Shown here: positions 34,300 to 44,741 of the stretch, piece after piece
How the letters are laid out: every line of letters starts with the position of its first letter
Numbering within the stretch: the first letter of the stretch is position 1
Assembly: GCF_001659605.2 (NCBI RefSeq)
Contig: NC_035176.2
Coordinates: 27,770,716-27,834,715 of the forward strand
Source: Manihot esculenta
Taxonomy: Eukaryota; Streptophyta; Magnoliopsida; Malpighiales; Euphorbiaceae
DNA: 64,000 nucleotides
Direction of reading: 5' to 3'
Position numbers and translations under genes: made by a program
Notes under the pieces: generated by a model
Database searches by the model: none
What the model saw: the letters and a program-made list of their open reading frames with translations, nothing else
Told to the model about the DNA's origin: nothing

Positions 34300-36591
34300 T
34301 GTAATACCCGGCTAGACTCCGGTATCGGAATTCCTACCGTCCGGTGGAATCTCGGATGTCGGAAGCCTCTAGTAGGGTAGAATCATGTTTTCATAAAATG
34401 TTTTAAGGTATTTCATGGTTTTAAGTAAAATGGAAATGAGTTTTTGCATGAAAACAACCTTGAAGGAAAACTCAGGTTCGGCCGCCGAACATGCATGCCT
34501 TCGGGAGCGCCTTTAGGCCCCCGAAAGCATAAGTGAGGAAAGTCCAGGTTCGGCCGCCGAACCTCAAGTTCAGCCGCCGAACATGGCATGCATGCGGAGG
34601 CACGTTCGGCCCCCGAACGTGGCCTGGCCAGCCACTATAAAAGGGTCCCTTAGCCGAAAACGGGCGAGCTTTTTTCCCATTTCCGGCCAAGGTGAGTTCT
34701 CTGCCACCCCTCATCGATCTTGAGTCTTTTCCTTCAGATCTTTCGAGTTTTTCACAAGTTTTTACTTGTTTTGAAGATTTTTGAGTTTTAAGCAAGTTTT
34801 GGAGCTTTGAGGTTCAAGAACCCAAAAATCTCCCACCTCTGTGTTTAGGACGTCTCTCTCTCTCGATCTTCAAGAGGTAAGAGCCGATCTTAAGCTCATT
34901 TCATGTTTAAAGTAAGTTTTATGCAAGATCTATGGGGTAGAATGCATGTTTAGCTCATGGTTAGGTTTATGGGTTTTATTTGTGTTTTTGGACAATGTGA
35001 GTTGCTTGTGTGTTGTAGTTGGGGTTTTGATGGTTTGATGCCCCTAGGAACTTGTATGTTTGCTTGTGTATGATTGAGGAATGTTGTAGAATAGGTTTAT
35101 GCATGTTTGGATGAGATAGGAGGCATAAATGCATAGGGGAGCTGAGTTTCTGCCATTCTGGGAGAAACCAGGTTCGGCAGCCGAAGGAACTTTCGGCCGC
35201 CGAACATGCTTGTGGAGGCAGCCTTCGGCTGCCGAAGCTTGCCCCCGAAAGGAGACTTTCGTCTCTGTCTGGGACTTTCGGCCGCCGAAAGTGCCGCCGA
35301 ACATGCATGAGTTTCACCTCTGTCTGGGAGTTTCGGCCACCGAAGGTGCCGCCGAACCTGCCTGACTTTCGGCTCTGGAGGGACTTTCGGCCGCCGAACT
35401 TGCCGCCGAAAGTGCCCTGCCCAGCCCTTTCTTGCATGTTCTTCTATGATTATTCCATGATGTTTTAGGGGGTTTTTGGGGAGTAGTTTGGAGTCATGTT
35501 CATGTTTGTTTGGTCCCTCATTGAGTCCACCTGTGTAGGTTCGGACCCGAGGAACCGAGGACCACAGCAGTGAGTCAGCTGCTCCAGTGTCTGGTCACAG
35601 CTACCCAGAAGTGAGTGGAATATCTCATTATGTTTTAAAGCAAATAATGGACTTTTTAGCATGATTCACGCATCATGAATGCCATGAGATGTACTAGGTT
35701 GTTTGCATTAGAATTCACGAATATGTTGCATTGCACCTTTTATTGTTGATGTGGATGAACGTTGGATGATCCATAGCCCTCGATCTATGATATGACGATG
35801 TGATATGTACGGTACGGAATGTAAGACCAGTGGGACCCATTCTACGTTCGCTGGCACTATGTAAGGGAAAGACCAGGACCCATTCTACGTTCTGGCACAG
35901 TTGGACACTGTTATGTTATGATATGTAAGGGAAAGACCAGGACCCATTCTACGTTCTGGCACAGTTGGACCATGTAGAGGGCTATTGGTGACAGGTTCAT
36001 CCTTGATGTGATTAGCTGTGATGTGATGCATTCCATGATTGATATGATTTAAATGTTTTTATTATTCTGCTCACTGGGCTCTAGTAGCTCACCCCTCTCC
36101 CAATTTTTCCCCAGGATTGCAGGTACAGGGTAGACCAGGAGGTTTACAAGAGTAATGAAGTCACGTGTATGTAATAGTTAGTGTGGACATGATAGATGTA
36201 TTAATGTTATGTAAAAGTACAGTTTTAGTCATGTAATGATATTGAGGATTAGATATTGTGCTTGACATTGAGTATGAGGTATCCCTTTTATTACATGATC
36301 AAAAATGTTTTATTATGTTCTTGAAAGCCAACTCATCTTATGATGTATCGCCCATTGGGGCATTGATGAGATTCCACAGAGGGATCATGTTTATGATTAT
36401 GGCTATGCGCAGTGCATTTTCAGGTTGAGTTGGATGTATGAAAGAAAATTTTTAAATTTTTATGTATGTTGTGATCATGTATGGGATTAAACAGGTTTTC
36501 AGGATGTATGTTTGGCTTGCTACGGGTCCCGGCGGCCTTAAGTCGACCCGGATCCTAGCGCCGGTAGCGGTCCAAATTTTGGGTCGTTACA
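34300..36591 (+). repeat. P 5' LTR
   Basis: The 2292-bp LTR has the plus-strand TATA box TATAAAA at 34636-34642 followed by AGGGTCCCTTAG. Palindrome-rich blocks flank it at about 34476-34615 and 35168-35420. A minisatellite with units CCCATTCTACGTTC(TGGCAC) lies at about 35823-35980. Transcription is expected to begin 25-35 bases past the TATA box. Confidence 0.93.
34636..34642 (+). promoter_or_regulatory. TATA box of P 5' LTR
   Basis: TATAAAA within GGCCTGGCCAGCCACTATAA is conserved at the same place in every Tekay LTR of the window (12454-12460, 31885-31891, 42295-42302, 47979-47985, 48847-48853, 49813-49819), on the strand of each element. This conservation supports a real core promoter. 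Confidence 0.8.
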
Positions 36592-36594
36592 GAA

Positions 36595-36608
36595 TGGTAT
36601 CAGAGCCC
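36595..36608 (+). other. P primer binding site (initiator tRNA-Met)
   Basis: TGGTATCAGAGCCC begins three bases after the 5' LTR. It is the usual plant retroelement primer site complementary to the 3' end of initiator tRNA-Met. It fixes the plus orientation of P. Confidence 0.95.
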
Positions 36609-36863
36609 TAGGTTCATAGGATTGGACCTAGAGTGTCGGGCTCATAGATGTTCTAGAAGGTCAAGCACAATAGGAAGATCATGTCCACTAGGATAGGATG
36701 TGGAGTCCTGTCTTGTATGATGATGTGAAATGCCATGATTATATACATGTGCATTGATGTTATGATATGAATGATATGTTTATGTGATGAGGGTTCATGT
36801 GTGCCCACATGAACCATATGATGCTGATGTTTGTGTGATGTGTACTGTTTTTCAGAAAATAGG

Positions 36864-37676
36864 ATGAGAGGAACCCGTCGATCTGCAAGATTGACCGGAG
36901 TGCCACCTGAGGATGAGGGCACGAGCGCTCGTCCTCCTACATTGCCTAGGGCAATGTCTGGTAGAGCAAACAGAGAAAGAGTGTCAAGGGACCCTAGAAG
37001 GTCTTTTGATGCTAGCAGAAGGGGGACAGATAGAGGAGGAAGTTCTTCAGATGTGAGGGAGGTTATGGAAGAGGATCAGAGGAGGGATGGGAACCTGGAT
37101 GTGAGCATGGAGGAAGAGGGGACAGGGGAGTCTCAAGGAGGCGTTCAGGCCTCGGGGTATGGTTTTCCACCCCATTATCCACCCTTCTCACAGGGTTCAG
37201 GGTATCCGATGGGAGGCACATCGGATTACTCTAGCTTTAACCCCTACCCTACCTACATGCCTTATCCACCTTTCTATCCACCTTATACACAGTACCCAGC
37301 TTATCCACCCTCACCCTTCTATCCAAACCTGGCAAACCCCACCTCGGGGAATGCTGCACCCCCACCTCCACCACCTACAGAACCAGCAGCCCCAGTTACT
37401 CAACCTCCCAGACCTAGCTCAGCCGGTGGGAGCAAGGTAAAGATGACAGATTACCTTAAGCTGGATGCTCCCAAATACAAGTCAGGGGATGACCCCTTTG
37501 AGTATCTGAGAGTAGTGAAGACAATAACTGATGAGCTAGGGGCGGATGATAGCAGGGCCATTCAGATGGCAGGGTTCACTTTAAAGTGCAAGAAGGCACG
37601 GGAATGGTTCAAGTGTTATGTGGACCCGAGACTAGACGGTATGACATGGGAGGAATTTGCGAATGAGTTCGCTTGA
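36864..37676 (+). pseudogene. P gag, N-terminal part, ended by an in-frame stop
   Basis: The frame starts at ATG 36864 (MRGTRRSARLTGV). A Pro/Tyr-rich segment follows, then the start of the retrotransposon gag domain (KMTDYLKLDAPKYKSGDD, FTLKCKKAREWFKCYV). A TGA at 37674-37676 interrupts it, and the same frame resumes directly with [13 protein letters not shown]-to-T change in an Arg codon (CGA to TGA) is the likely cause. Up to this point the frame is intact. Confidence 0.9.
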
Positions 37677-39572
37677 TGGGCTTTTCCAGACAGTTCCAGA
37701 GAACTGAAGATGATTGAGTTTGAACAGCTGAGACAGACAGAGCACATGAGTGTAGAGGAGTTCACGGATAAATTCTTAGAGCTATTGCCTTTCTCAGGGC
37801 AAGCTCTAGATACCGATTCGAAGAAAGCCAAGAGATATGTTATGAAGCTGCATTCCAGGTACTCCTCGTTGATTCAGTCAGTTGAGAGGGAAAGTTTCCA
37901 CACTGTGGTGGATATGGCTCGAAGGATGGAGGCGAGTGCTATAGTTGAGGGGTCAGTGAAGCAGTCAGTGACCCAGTCTTCAGGGGTTAAGACCCCAGGC
38001 AGAGGAGGGCCAGGTCTCTCTTCTCAGAGCTCAAGTAAGAAGAGGTGGGATAACACCACCAAGAAGCCGAAAAAGAATAAGTTTTGGAATAAGTTGAAAT
38101 CCGGTCTGGGTTTTGGCGGTGGCTCGAGTTCAGGCTCAGATGGTACAGAATGCCAGAGGTGTGGAAGGCCGCACAGGGGAGTGTGTCGAGCTGGGACTAA
38201 TACATGTTTCAGATACGGACAGGAGGGACACATAGCACGGGAGTGTCCTAGAGCACCTTTTATGGGCCAGCCCCAGCAGACAGCTTCTGGTAGTGTGGCA
38301 CAGCCAGCAGCTCCAGCCACAACTCAGGGCAGTGGCAGAGGTAGAGGGAGAGGGGCAGCCTCTTCTTCTGGTTCCCGAGGTGAAGGTCCATCAGCTCCAG
38401 CCAGGATCTTCACCATGACTCAACAGGAGGCTAACACATCCAACACCGTGGTGTCAGGTAATCTCGTCATTGGGTGTTCTGATGTGTATGCATTAATGGA
38501 CTCGGGTGCATCTCATTCATTTATTGCTCCGAGAGCCGTTGAGAGGTTGGGTCTGATAGTCTCTGGGTTAGAGTGTCCCCTATGGGTCAGTGGACCCAAG
38601 TGTGACCCGTCAGTGGCAGTGTCAGTCTGCCAGTACAGTCCAGTTTTTGTTGAGGGAAGATGCCTCTCCGCCGACCTTGTGGTTCTAGATTTGACAGACT
38701 TTGACGTCATTCTAGGGATGGATTGGCTATCTACCCATGGTGCTACCTTGGACTGCAGGGACAAGGTAGTCAGGTTCAGAGATCAGAACGGGCCAGAGGT
38801 CGTCTTCAGAGGAGACAAAAGGGGTACACCTAGAGGTCTGATATCAGCTCTACAGGCTCGTAGGTTGCTTAGGAAGGGATGTCAGGGGTACTTAGCTCAT
38901 GTGAGAGAGCTAGACAGTCAGGTCAGGGAGCCAGCCTCGGTGCCAGTTGTCAGAGAGTTTCAGGATGTCTTTCCAGACGAGCTTCTAGGTTTATCACCTG
39001 CTAGGGAGATAGAGTTCGAAATAGAGTTGGTGCCTGGAGCTAGACCGATCTCTATCCCTCCCTACAGGATGGCCCCAGCCGAGTTGAAGGAATTGAAGGA
39101 GCAGTTGCAAGAGCTGGTAGAAAAGGGCTTCATCCGACAGAGTACCTCACCTTGGGGTGCTCCGGTCTTGTTTGTGAGAAAGAAGGATGGATCCCTCAGA
39201 CTTTGTATCGACTACAGGCAGTTGAACAAAGTCACTACCAAAAATAGGTACCCTCTGCCAAGGATCGATGATCTATTCGACCAGCTAGCAGGAGCGGGTT
39301 GTTTCTCTAAAATAGATCTAAGATCGGGGTACCATCAGCTAAGGATAAGGGATGAAGATGTGCCAAAGACAACTTTCAGGATCAGATATGGGCATTTTGA
39401 GTTCCTTGTGATGCCGTTTGGGTTAACCAACGCCCCTGCAGCATTCATGGACCTCATGAACAGAGTATTTAGTCAATACCTGGATCACTTCGTTATTGTC
39501 TTCATAGATGATATCTTAGTGTATTCCAGGAACGCAGAGGAGCATGCCCATCATCTGAGGTTGGTTCTGTAG
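37677..39572 (+). pseudogene. P gag end, protease and reverse transcriptase
   Basis: This part continues in the same frame as 36864. It contains the gag domain end ([16 protein letters not shown]), a knuckle region [15 protein letters not shown] in which the second Cys of the usual C-C-H-C motif is Tyr, the protease ([12 protein letters not shown]), and RT blocks [46 protein letters not shown] and [13 protein letters not shown] at 39570-39572 ends it within the RT thumb region, most likely from a CAG Gln codon. The missing Cys would be expected to weaken RNA binding by this copy. Confidence 0.9.
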
Positions 39573-41843
39573 ACTTTAAGGGAACATGGCTTGTATGCCA
39601 AGTTCTCTAAGTGTGAGTTCTGGCTGAGGAGCATTTCGTTCTTGGGGCATGTGGTGTCGGAAAATGGTATAGAGGTAGACCCCAAGAAGACAGAAACTGT
39701 GGCTAACTGGCCTAGACCCACTTCAGTGACAGAGATTAGAAGTTTCTTGGGTTTGGCAGGTTACTACAGGAGGTTCGTTCAGGACTTCTCAAAGATTGCA
39801 GCTCCTCTGACCAGACTAACTAGGAAGAATCAGAAGTTTATGTGGACCGACCAGTGCGAAGAGAGTTTTGAAGAGCTTAAGAAGAGGTTGACTTCAGCAC
39901 CAGTGTTAGCTCTGCCATCTAGTGATGAGGACTTTACAGTCTTTTGTGATGCGTCCCGTGTGGGACTGGGTTGTGTACTAATGCAGAATGAGAGGGTGAT
40001 TGCTTATGCTTCTAGGCAGCTGAAGAAGCATGAGTTGAATTACCCCACACATGACCTGGAGATGGCAGCAGTAATCTTTGCACTCAAGATGTGGAGGCAC
40101 TACCTCTATGGGGTTAAATGTGAGATCTTCACGGATCATAAGAGCCTACAGTACATCTTGAGTCAAAGAGATTTGAACCTGATACAGAGAAGATGGGTAG
40201 AGCTGTTGAGTGACTATGATTGCAAGATTCAGTATCATCCGGGTAAGGCGAATGTCGTGGCAGACGCCCTAAGCCGGAAGTCACTAGGCAGTTTATCCCA
40301 CATATCGGCAGAGAGGAGGCCAGTGGTGAAGGAGTTCTACAAGCTTATTGAGGAAGGTCTACAGATGGAGTTGTCTGGTACAGGTGCCTTGGTGGCCCAG
40401 ATGAGAGTGGCACCCGTGTTTCTGGAGCAGGTGGCTCAGAAACAGCATGAGGACCCGGAGTTAGTGAAGATTGCCAGGACTGTTCAGTCAGGCAATGATA
40501 GTGAGTTTAGATTCGACAGCAAGGGGATCGTCCGCTATGGGAGCAGACTATGTGTACCAGATGACATAGGGCTAAAAGGAGACTTTATGAGAGAGGCTCA
40601 TAATGCAAGATACAACATTCACCCCGGAGCCACCAAGATGTATCAAGATCTAAAGAAGGTTTATTGGTGGCCAGCAATGAAGAAAGAGGTGGCACAGTTT
40701 GTGTCAGCCTGCGAAGTGTGTCAGAGGGTGAAGTTGGAACATCAGAAGCCGGCTGGAATGCTCAACCCGCTACCTATCCCAGAATGGAAATGGGAAAATA
40801 TAGCTATGGACTTCGTAGTGGGGTTACCGGCAGCGTCCAACAGAGTGGACTCCATATGGGTGATTGTGGACAGACTCACTAAATCTGCTCACTTCATTCC
40901 TGTCAGGAGTGGCTATTCTGTGGACAAGTTGGCGCAGGTGTATGTCGATGAGATCGTCAGACTGCATGGGGTTCCTGTTTCGATAGTGTCAGATAGAGGG
41001 CCCCAGTTCACCTCCAGATTTTGGCGGAGTCTGCAGAACGCCATGGGTACTAGGTTGGATTTCAGCACTGCTTTCCACCCACAGACGGACGGACAGTCAG
41101 AAAGGACCATCCAGACCATAGAGGATATGCTCAGGATGTGTGTGCTGGACTTTGGCGGTTCTTGGAGGCAGCATCTACCTTTGGTGGAGTTTGCCTACAA
41201 TAACAGCCATCATGCTAGCATCGGGATGGCTCCATATGAAGCTTTATATGGAAGGAAGTGCAGATCACCTGTTTGCTGGGAAGAGGTTGGAGAAAAGGCC
41301 TTGGCAAGGCCTGAGCTAGTAGAGATTACCAGCAGGGTAGTACCCATAATCAGAGAAAGGATCAAGACTGCTGCAAGCAGACAGAAGAGTTATGCAGACA
41401 TCCGCAGAAGGCAGGTCGAGTTTCAGGAGGGGGATCTGGTATTGCTCAAGGTGTCTCCTATGAAGGGAGTGGTTCGCTTCGGGAAGAAAGGTAAACTAGC
41501 CCCACGATACATCGAACCCTTTGAAATCTTGCAAAAGATTGGGAATGTGTCGTACAAGCTGGATTTACCTGCTTCGATGGAAAGAATCCATCCGGTTTTC
41601 CATGTTTCAATGTTAAGGAAGTTTGTGTCAGATCCGAGCAAGGTTCTTAGTGAGCCTGATGTGGAGGTCCAAGAGGATCTCACTTATGTTGAACAGCCAG
41701 TACGGATCTTAGACACCCAGATCAGAAAGTTAAGGAACAAGAAAATCCCAATGGTGAAAGTCCTGTGGAACCACCACAATTTGGAAGAATGCACTTGGGA
41801 GACACGGGAGTCCATGCTCCAGCAACACCCTTATCTTTTCTGA
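39573..41843 (+). pseudogene. P RT end, RNase H, integrase and chromodomain
   Basis: Same frame, open to TGA at 41841-41843. RT end ([32 protein letters not shown]), RNase H ([34 protein letters not shown]), integrase zinc module ([14 protein letters not shown]), catalytic core ([23 protein letters not shown] for D-D-E), then a chromodomain ([27 protein letters not shown]). The chromodomain, initiator-Met primer and 2.3-kb LTRs place it in the Tekay/Del chromoviruses, which are thought to target chromatin through this domain. Confidence 0.93.
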
Positions 41844-41918
41844 GGTTAGTTCCCTGTGAGTTTATGTGCTATGTATGTATGTTATGTTTTATGTCATGCT
41901 ATGTGTGCTAGTTGAGGT

Positions 41919-41950
41919 ACATTCGGGGACGAATGTTCTTAAGGGGGGGA
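41919..41950 (+). other. P hairpin and polypurine tract
   Basis: ACATTCG and CGAATGT form a 7-bp stem around GGGA at 41919-41936. They are followed by TTCTT and the purine tract AAGGGGGGGA (41941-41950), three bases before the 3' LTR. Element M has the same arrangement. Confidence 0.85.
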
Positions 41951-41953
41951 GCA

Positions 41954-44295
41954 TGTAATACCCGGCTAGACTCCGGTATCGGAAATTCCTACCGTCCGGT
42001 GGAATCTCGGATGTCGGAAGCCTCTAGTAGGGTAGAAACATGTTTTCATAAAATGTTTTAAGTATGAAAATTTAATGAGTCTTTGAATAAAAACACCCTT
42101 GGAGGAAACTCAGGTTCGGCCGCCGAAACTCAAAGTTCGGCCGCCGAACATGCATGCACTTCGGGAGTGCTTTAGGCCCCCGAAGGCATAAGTGAGGGAA
42201 GCCCAGGTTCGGTCGCCGAACCTCAAGTTCGGCCGCTGAACATGGCATGCATGCGGAGGCACTTTCGGCCCCCGAACGTGGCCTGGCCAGCCACTATAAA
42301 AAGGGTCACTTAGCCGAAATGGGCGAGCTTTCTCCCATTTTCGGCCATAGCTAGCTTCCGACCTCCCTCTCCCCAGATCTTGTGTTCTTTCTCCAAATCT
42401 CCTCCATTTTTCTTGAGTTTTCACCTCTCATTGCAAGTTTTGAGCATTTAAGACAAGTTTTGGAGCTTTGGGAACTCAGGAGCTCATTTGCTTGGATCTC
42501 CGAGTTTAGGTCGTCTCTCTCTCTATCTTCAAGAGGTAAGAGCCGATCTTAAGCTCATTGGATGTTTTAAGTAAGTTTTAAGTTGTTTTCTGGGGTAGAA
42601 TGGCATGTATAGGGTTGTATGAGTTTTTAAGCAAATGTTATGTTTTTGAACAATGTGGCATGTTTGAAGTGTTGTAGTTGGGGTATTTGATAGTTTGAGA
42701 CCCCTAGGTGTGATGTATGATGTGTATGTATGTTTAGAACAAGTTTATGCATGATTGGTTAGTTTTGGAGGCAAATGTGCATAAAGGAGCCAAGTTTCTG
42801 CCCTTTGGCAGAAACCAGGTTCGGCAGCCGAAGGCACTTTCGGCCGCCGAACATGGCTGGAGAGGCAGGCCTTTCGGCTGCCGAAGTTGCCCCCGAAAGG
42901 AGACTTTCGTCTCTGTCTGGGACTTTCGGCCGCCGAACATGCATGAGTTTCGCCTCTGTCTGGGACTTTCGGCCGCCGAACATGCATGAGTTTCGCCTCT
43001 GTCTGGGAGTTTCGGCCGCCGAAGGTGCCGCCGAACCTGCCTGACTTTCGGCTCTGGAGGGACTTTCGGCCGCCGAACCTGCCGCCGAAAGTGCCCTGTC
43101 CAGCCATTTCTTGCATGTTTTTATGTAGTTGTTTTATGATGTTTTAGGGGGTTTTTGGGGAGTATATTAGAGTTATGTTTATGTATGTTTGGTCCCTCAT
43201 TGGAGTCCACCTGTGTAGGTTCGGACCCGAGGAACCGAGGACCCCAGCAGTGAGCCAGCTGCTACAGAGTTTGTCAGAGCTAGCCAGAGGTGAGTGGAAT
43301 AAACCTTAAGTTTTAAAATAAATGAAATATGAATTTTGAGCATGATCCATGCATCATGAATGCCATGAGATATAGTAGGTTGTTTGCATTAGTATTCACG
43401 AATATGTTGCATTGCATTTATGATGTTGATGTGGATTGGTTATTGGATGATCCTTTAGTCCTCATATGGCATGATGATGTTACGGCATGATATGGTATGG
43501 AAGTCCAGGTTGTACCCATTCTACGTCCCTGGCACGATGTAAGAGAAAGTCCAGGTTGTACCTATTCTACGTCCCTGGCACATTGGTATGTTATGATATG
43601 TATGATAAGAGAAAGACCGGTTGTACCCATTCTACGTCCCGGCACAGTTGGACTATGTAGAGGACTATTGGTGACAATACCATCCGAGATGTGATTTGTT
43701 GTGATGTGTTGCATTACATAATGACATGAGATTTTTTAAATATATGATTTCACTATTCTGCTCACTGGGCTCTAGTAGCTCACCCCTCTCCCTAATCCCC
43801 CAGGATTGCAGGTACGGGCTAGACAGAGAAGTCAAGAAGAGTAAAGTCTCATGTTTGTAATAGATAGATAGTGGACATGATAAATTGTAAGATAAATGTA
43901 AAGTTGTATAGTCATGATATGTATATTGATATTGAGGATTAGAGGTTGTGCTTGACCATATGGATGTGTTATCCCTTTTAAATACATGATCTTAGATGTT
44001 TTATGATATAGATGCTTAGCCAACTCAACACATGTATATCGCCCATTGGGGCATTGATGAGATCCCACAGAGGGGTCAAGTTTATGATTATGGTTATGTT
44101 CAGTGTATGCACAGGTTGAGTTTGGCGTATGATAGAATGTATGAAAGAAAAGTTTTAATTTTTATGTATGATTGTTGATCATGTATGGGATTAAACAGGT
44201 TTTCAGGATGGATGTTTGGCTTGCTACGGGTCCTGGCGGCCTTAAGTCGACCCGGATCCTACCGCCGGTAGCGGTCCGATTTTCGGGTCGTTACA
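41954..44295 (+). repeat. P 3' LTR
   Basis: The 2342-bp LTR has TATA at 42295-42302, palindrome blocks at about 42113-42285 and 42820-43095, and a three-copy minisatellite with unit GTTGTACC(C/T)ATTCTACGTCCC at about 43500-43650. It differs from the 5' LTR in minisatellite unit, in the number of palindromes and by several indels. Confidence 0.93.
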
Positions 44296-44471
44296 GTTCC
44301 CCTCACTGATCTGCTCCTACCCAAATCCAGAGACCTTCTAGGGTCTCTTACTGCTCTTTCTCTGTTAGACCTACTAGACATTGCCCTAGGCAATGTAGGA
44401 GGACGGGCGCTCATGCCCTCATCCTCAGGTGGCACTCCAGTCAATCGTGCAGATCGACGAGTTTCTCTCAT
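44296..44471 (-). pseudogene. M gag N-terminal fragment
   Basis: On the minus strand from ATG 44469-44471 the frame reads MRETRRSARLTGVPPEDEG, nearly identical to the start of P gag. It stops at the P junction after about 58 residues. It fixes the 5' end of element M and shows that the missing M segment begins in gag. Confidence 0.9.
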
Positions 44472-44724
44472 CCTGTTTTCTGTAAACAGCACAAATCACA
44501 CAAACATTAGCATCAAATGGTTCATGTGTCAACACATGAACCCGCAAAACATACATCACATAACAATCATAACAATTATGCACATGCATATTATCATGGC
44601 ATTTCACATTATTATACAAGACAGGACTCCACATCCTATCCTAGTGGACATGATCTTTCCTATTGTGCTTGACCTTCTATAACATCTATGAGCCCGACAC
44701 TCTAGGTCCGATCATATGAACCTA

Positions 44725-44738
44725 GGGCTCTGATACCA
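44725..44738 (-). other. M primer binding site (initiator tRNA-Met)
   Basis: On the minus strand this reads TGGTATCAGAGCCC, three bases inside the M 5' LTR at 44742, matching the site in P. Confidence 0.95.
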
Positions 44739-44741
44739 CTC

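Larger units (their letters stand above)
34300..44295 (+). mobile_element. Tekay/Del chromovirus element P, full length, no target duplication
   Basis: The element starts TGTAATACCC at 34300 and ends CGTTACA at 44295, with 5' LTR, primer site, one long gag-pol frame, polypurine tract and 3' LTR in order on the plus strand. It sits inside element M, which reads on the other strand. Flanking bases ACTGG and GTTCC do not match. The two LTRs differ by many substitutions and indels (over 15 in the first 200 bp), more than the LTRs of the host M. A chimera formed by recombination between two copies explains both facts best. Confidence 0.93.

Noticed and set aside
40664..40882. Frames overlapping P pol in other frames (also 40913-41119 and 41423-41683 on minus)
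   Set aside because: They are shadows of the highly conserved integrase frame and recur at the matching places in M pol.
34300..44295. P as an ordinary clean insertion into M
   Set aside because: Flanks ACTGG and GTTCC do not match and about 2.86 kb of M is missing at the junction, so a simple insertion cannot explain it.
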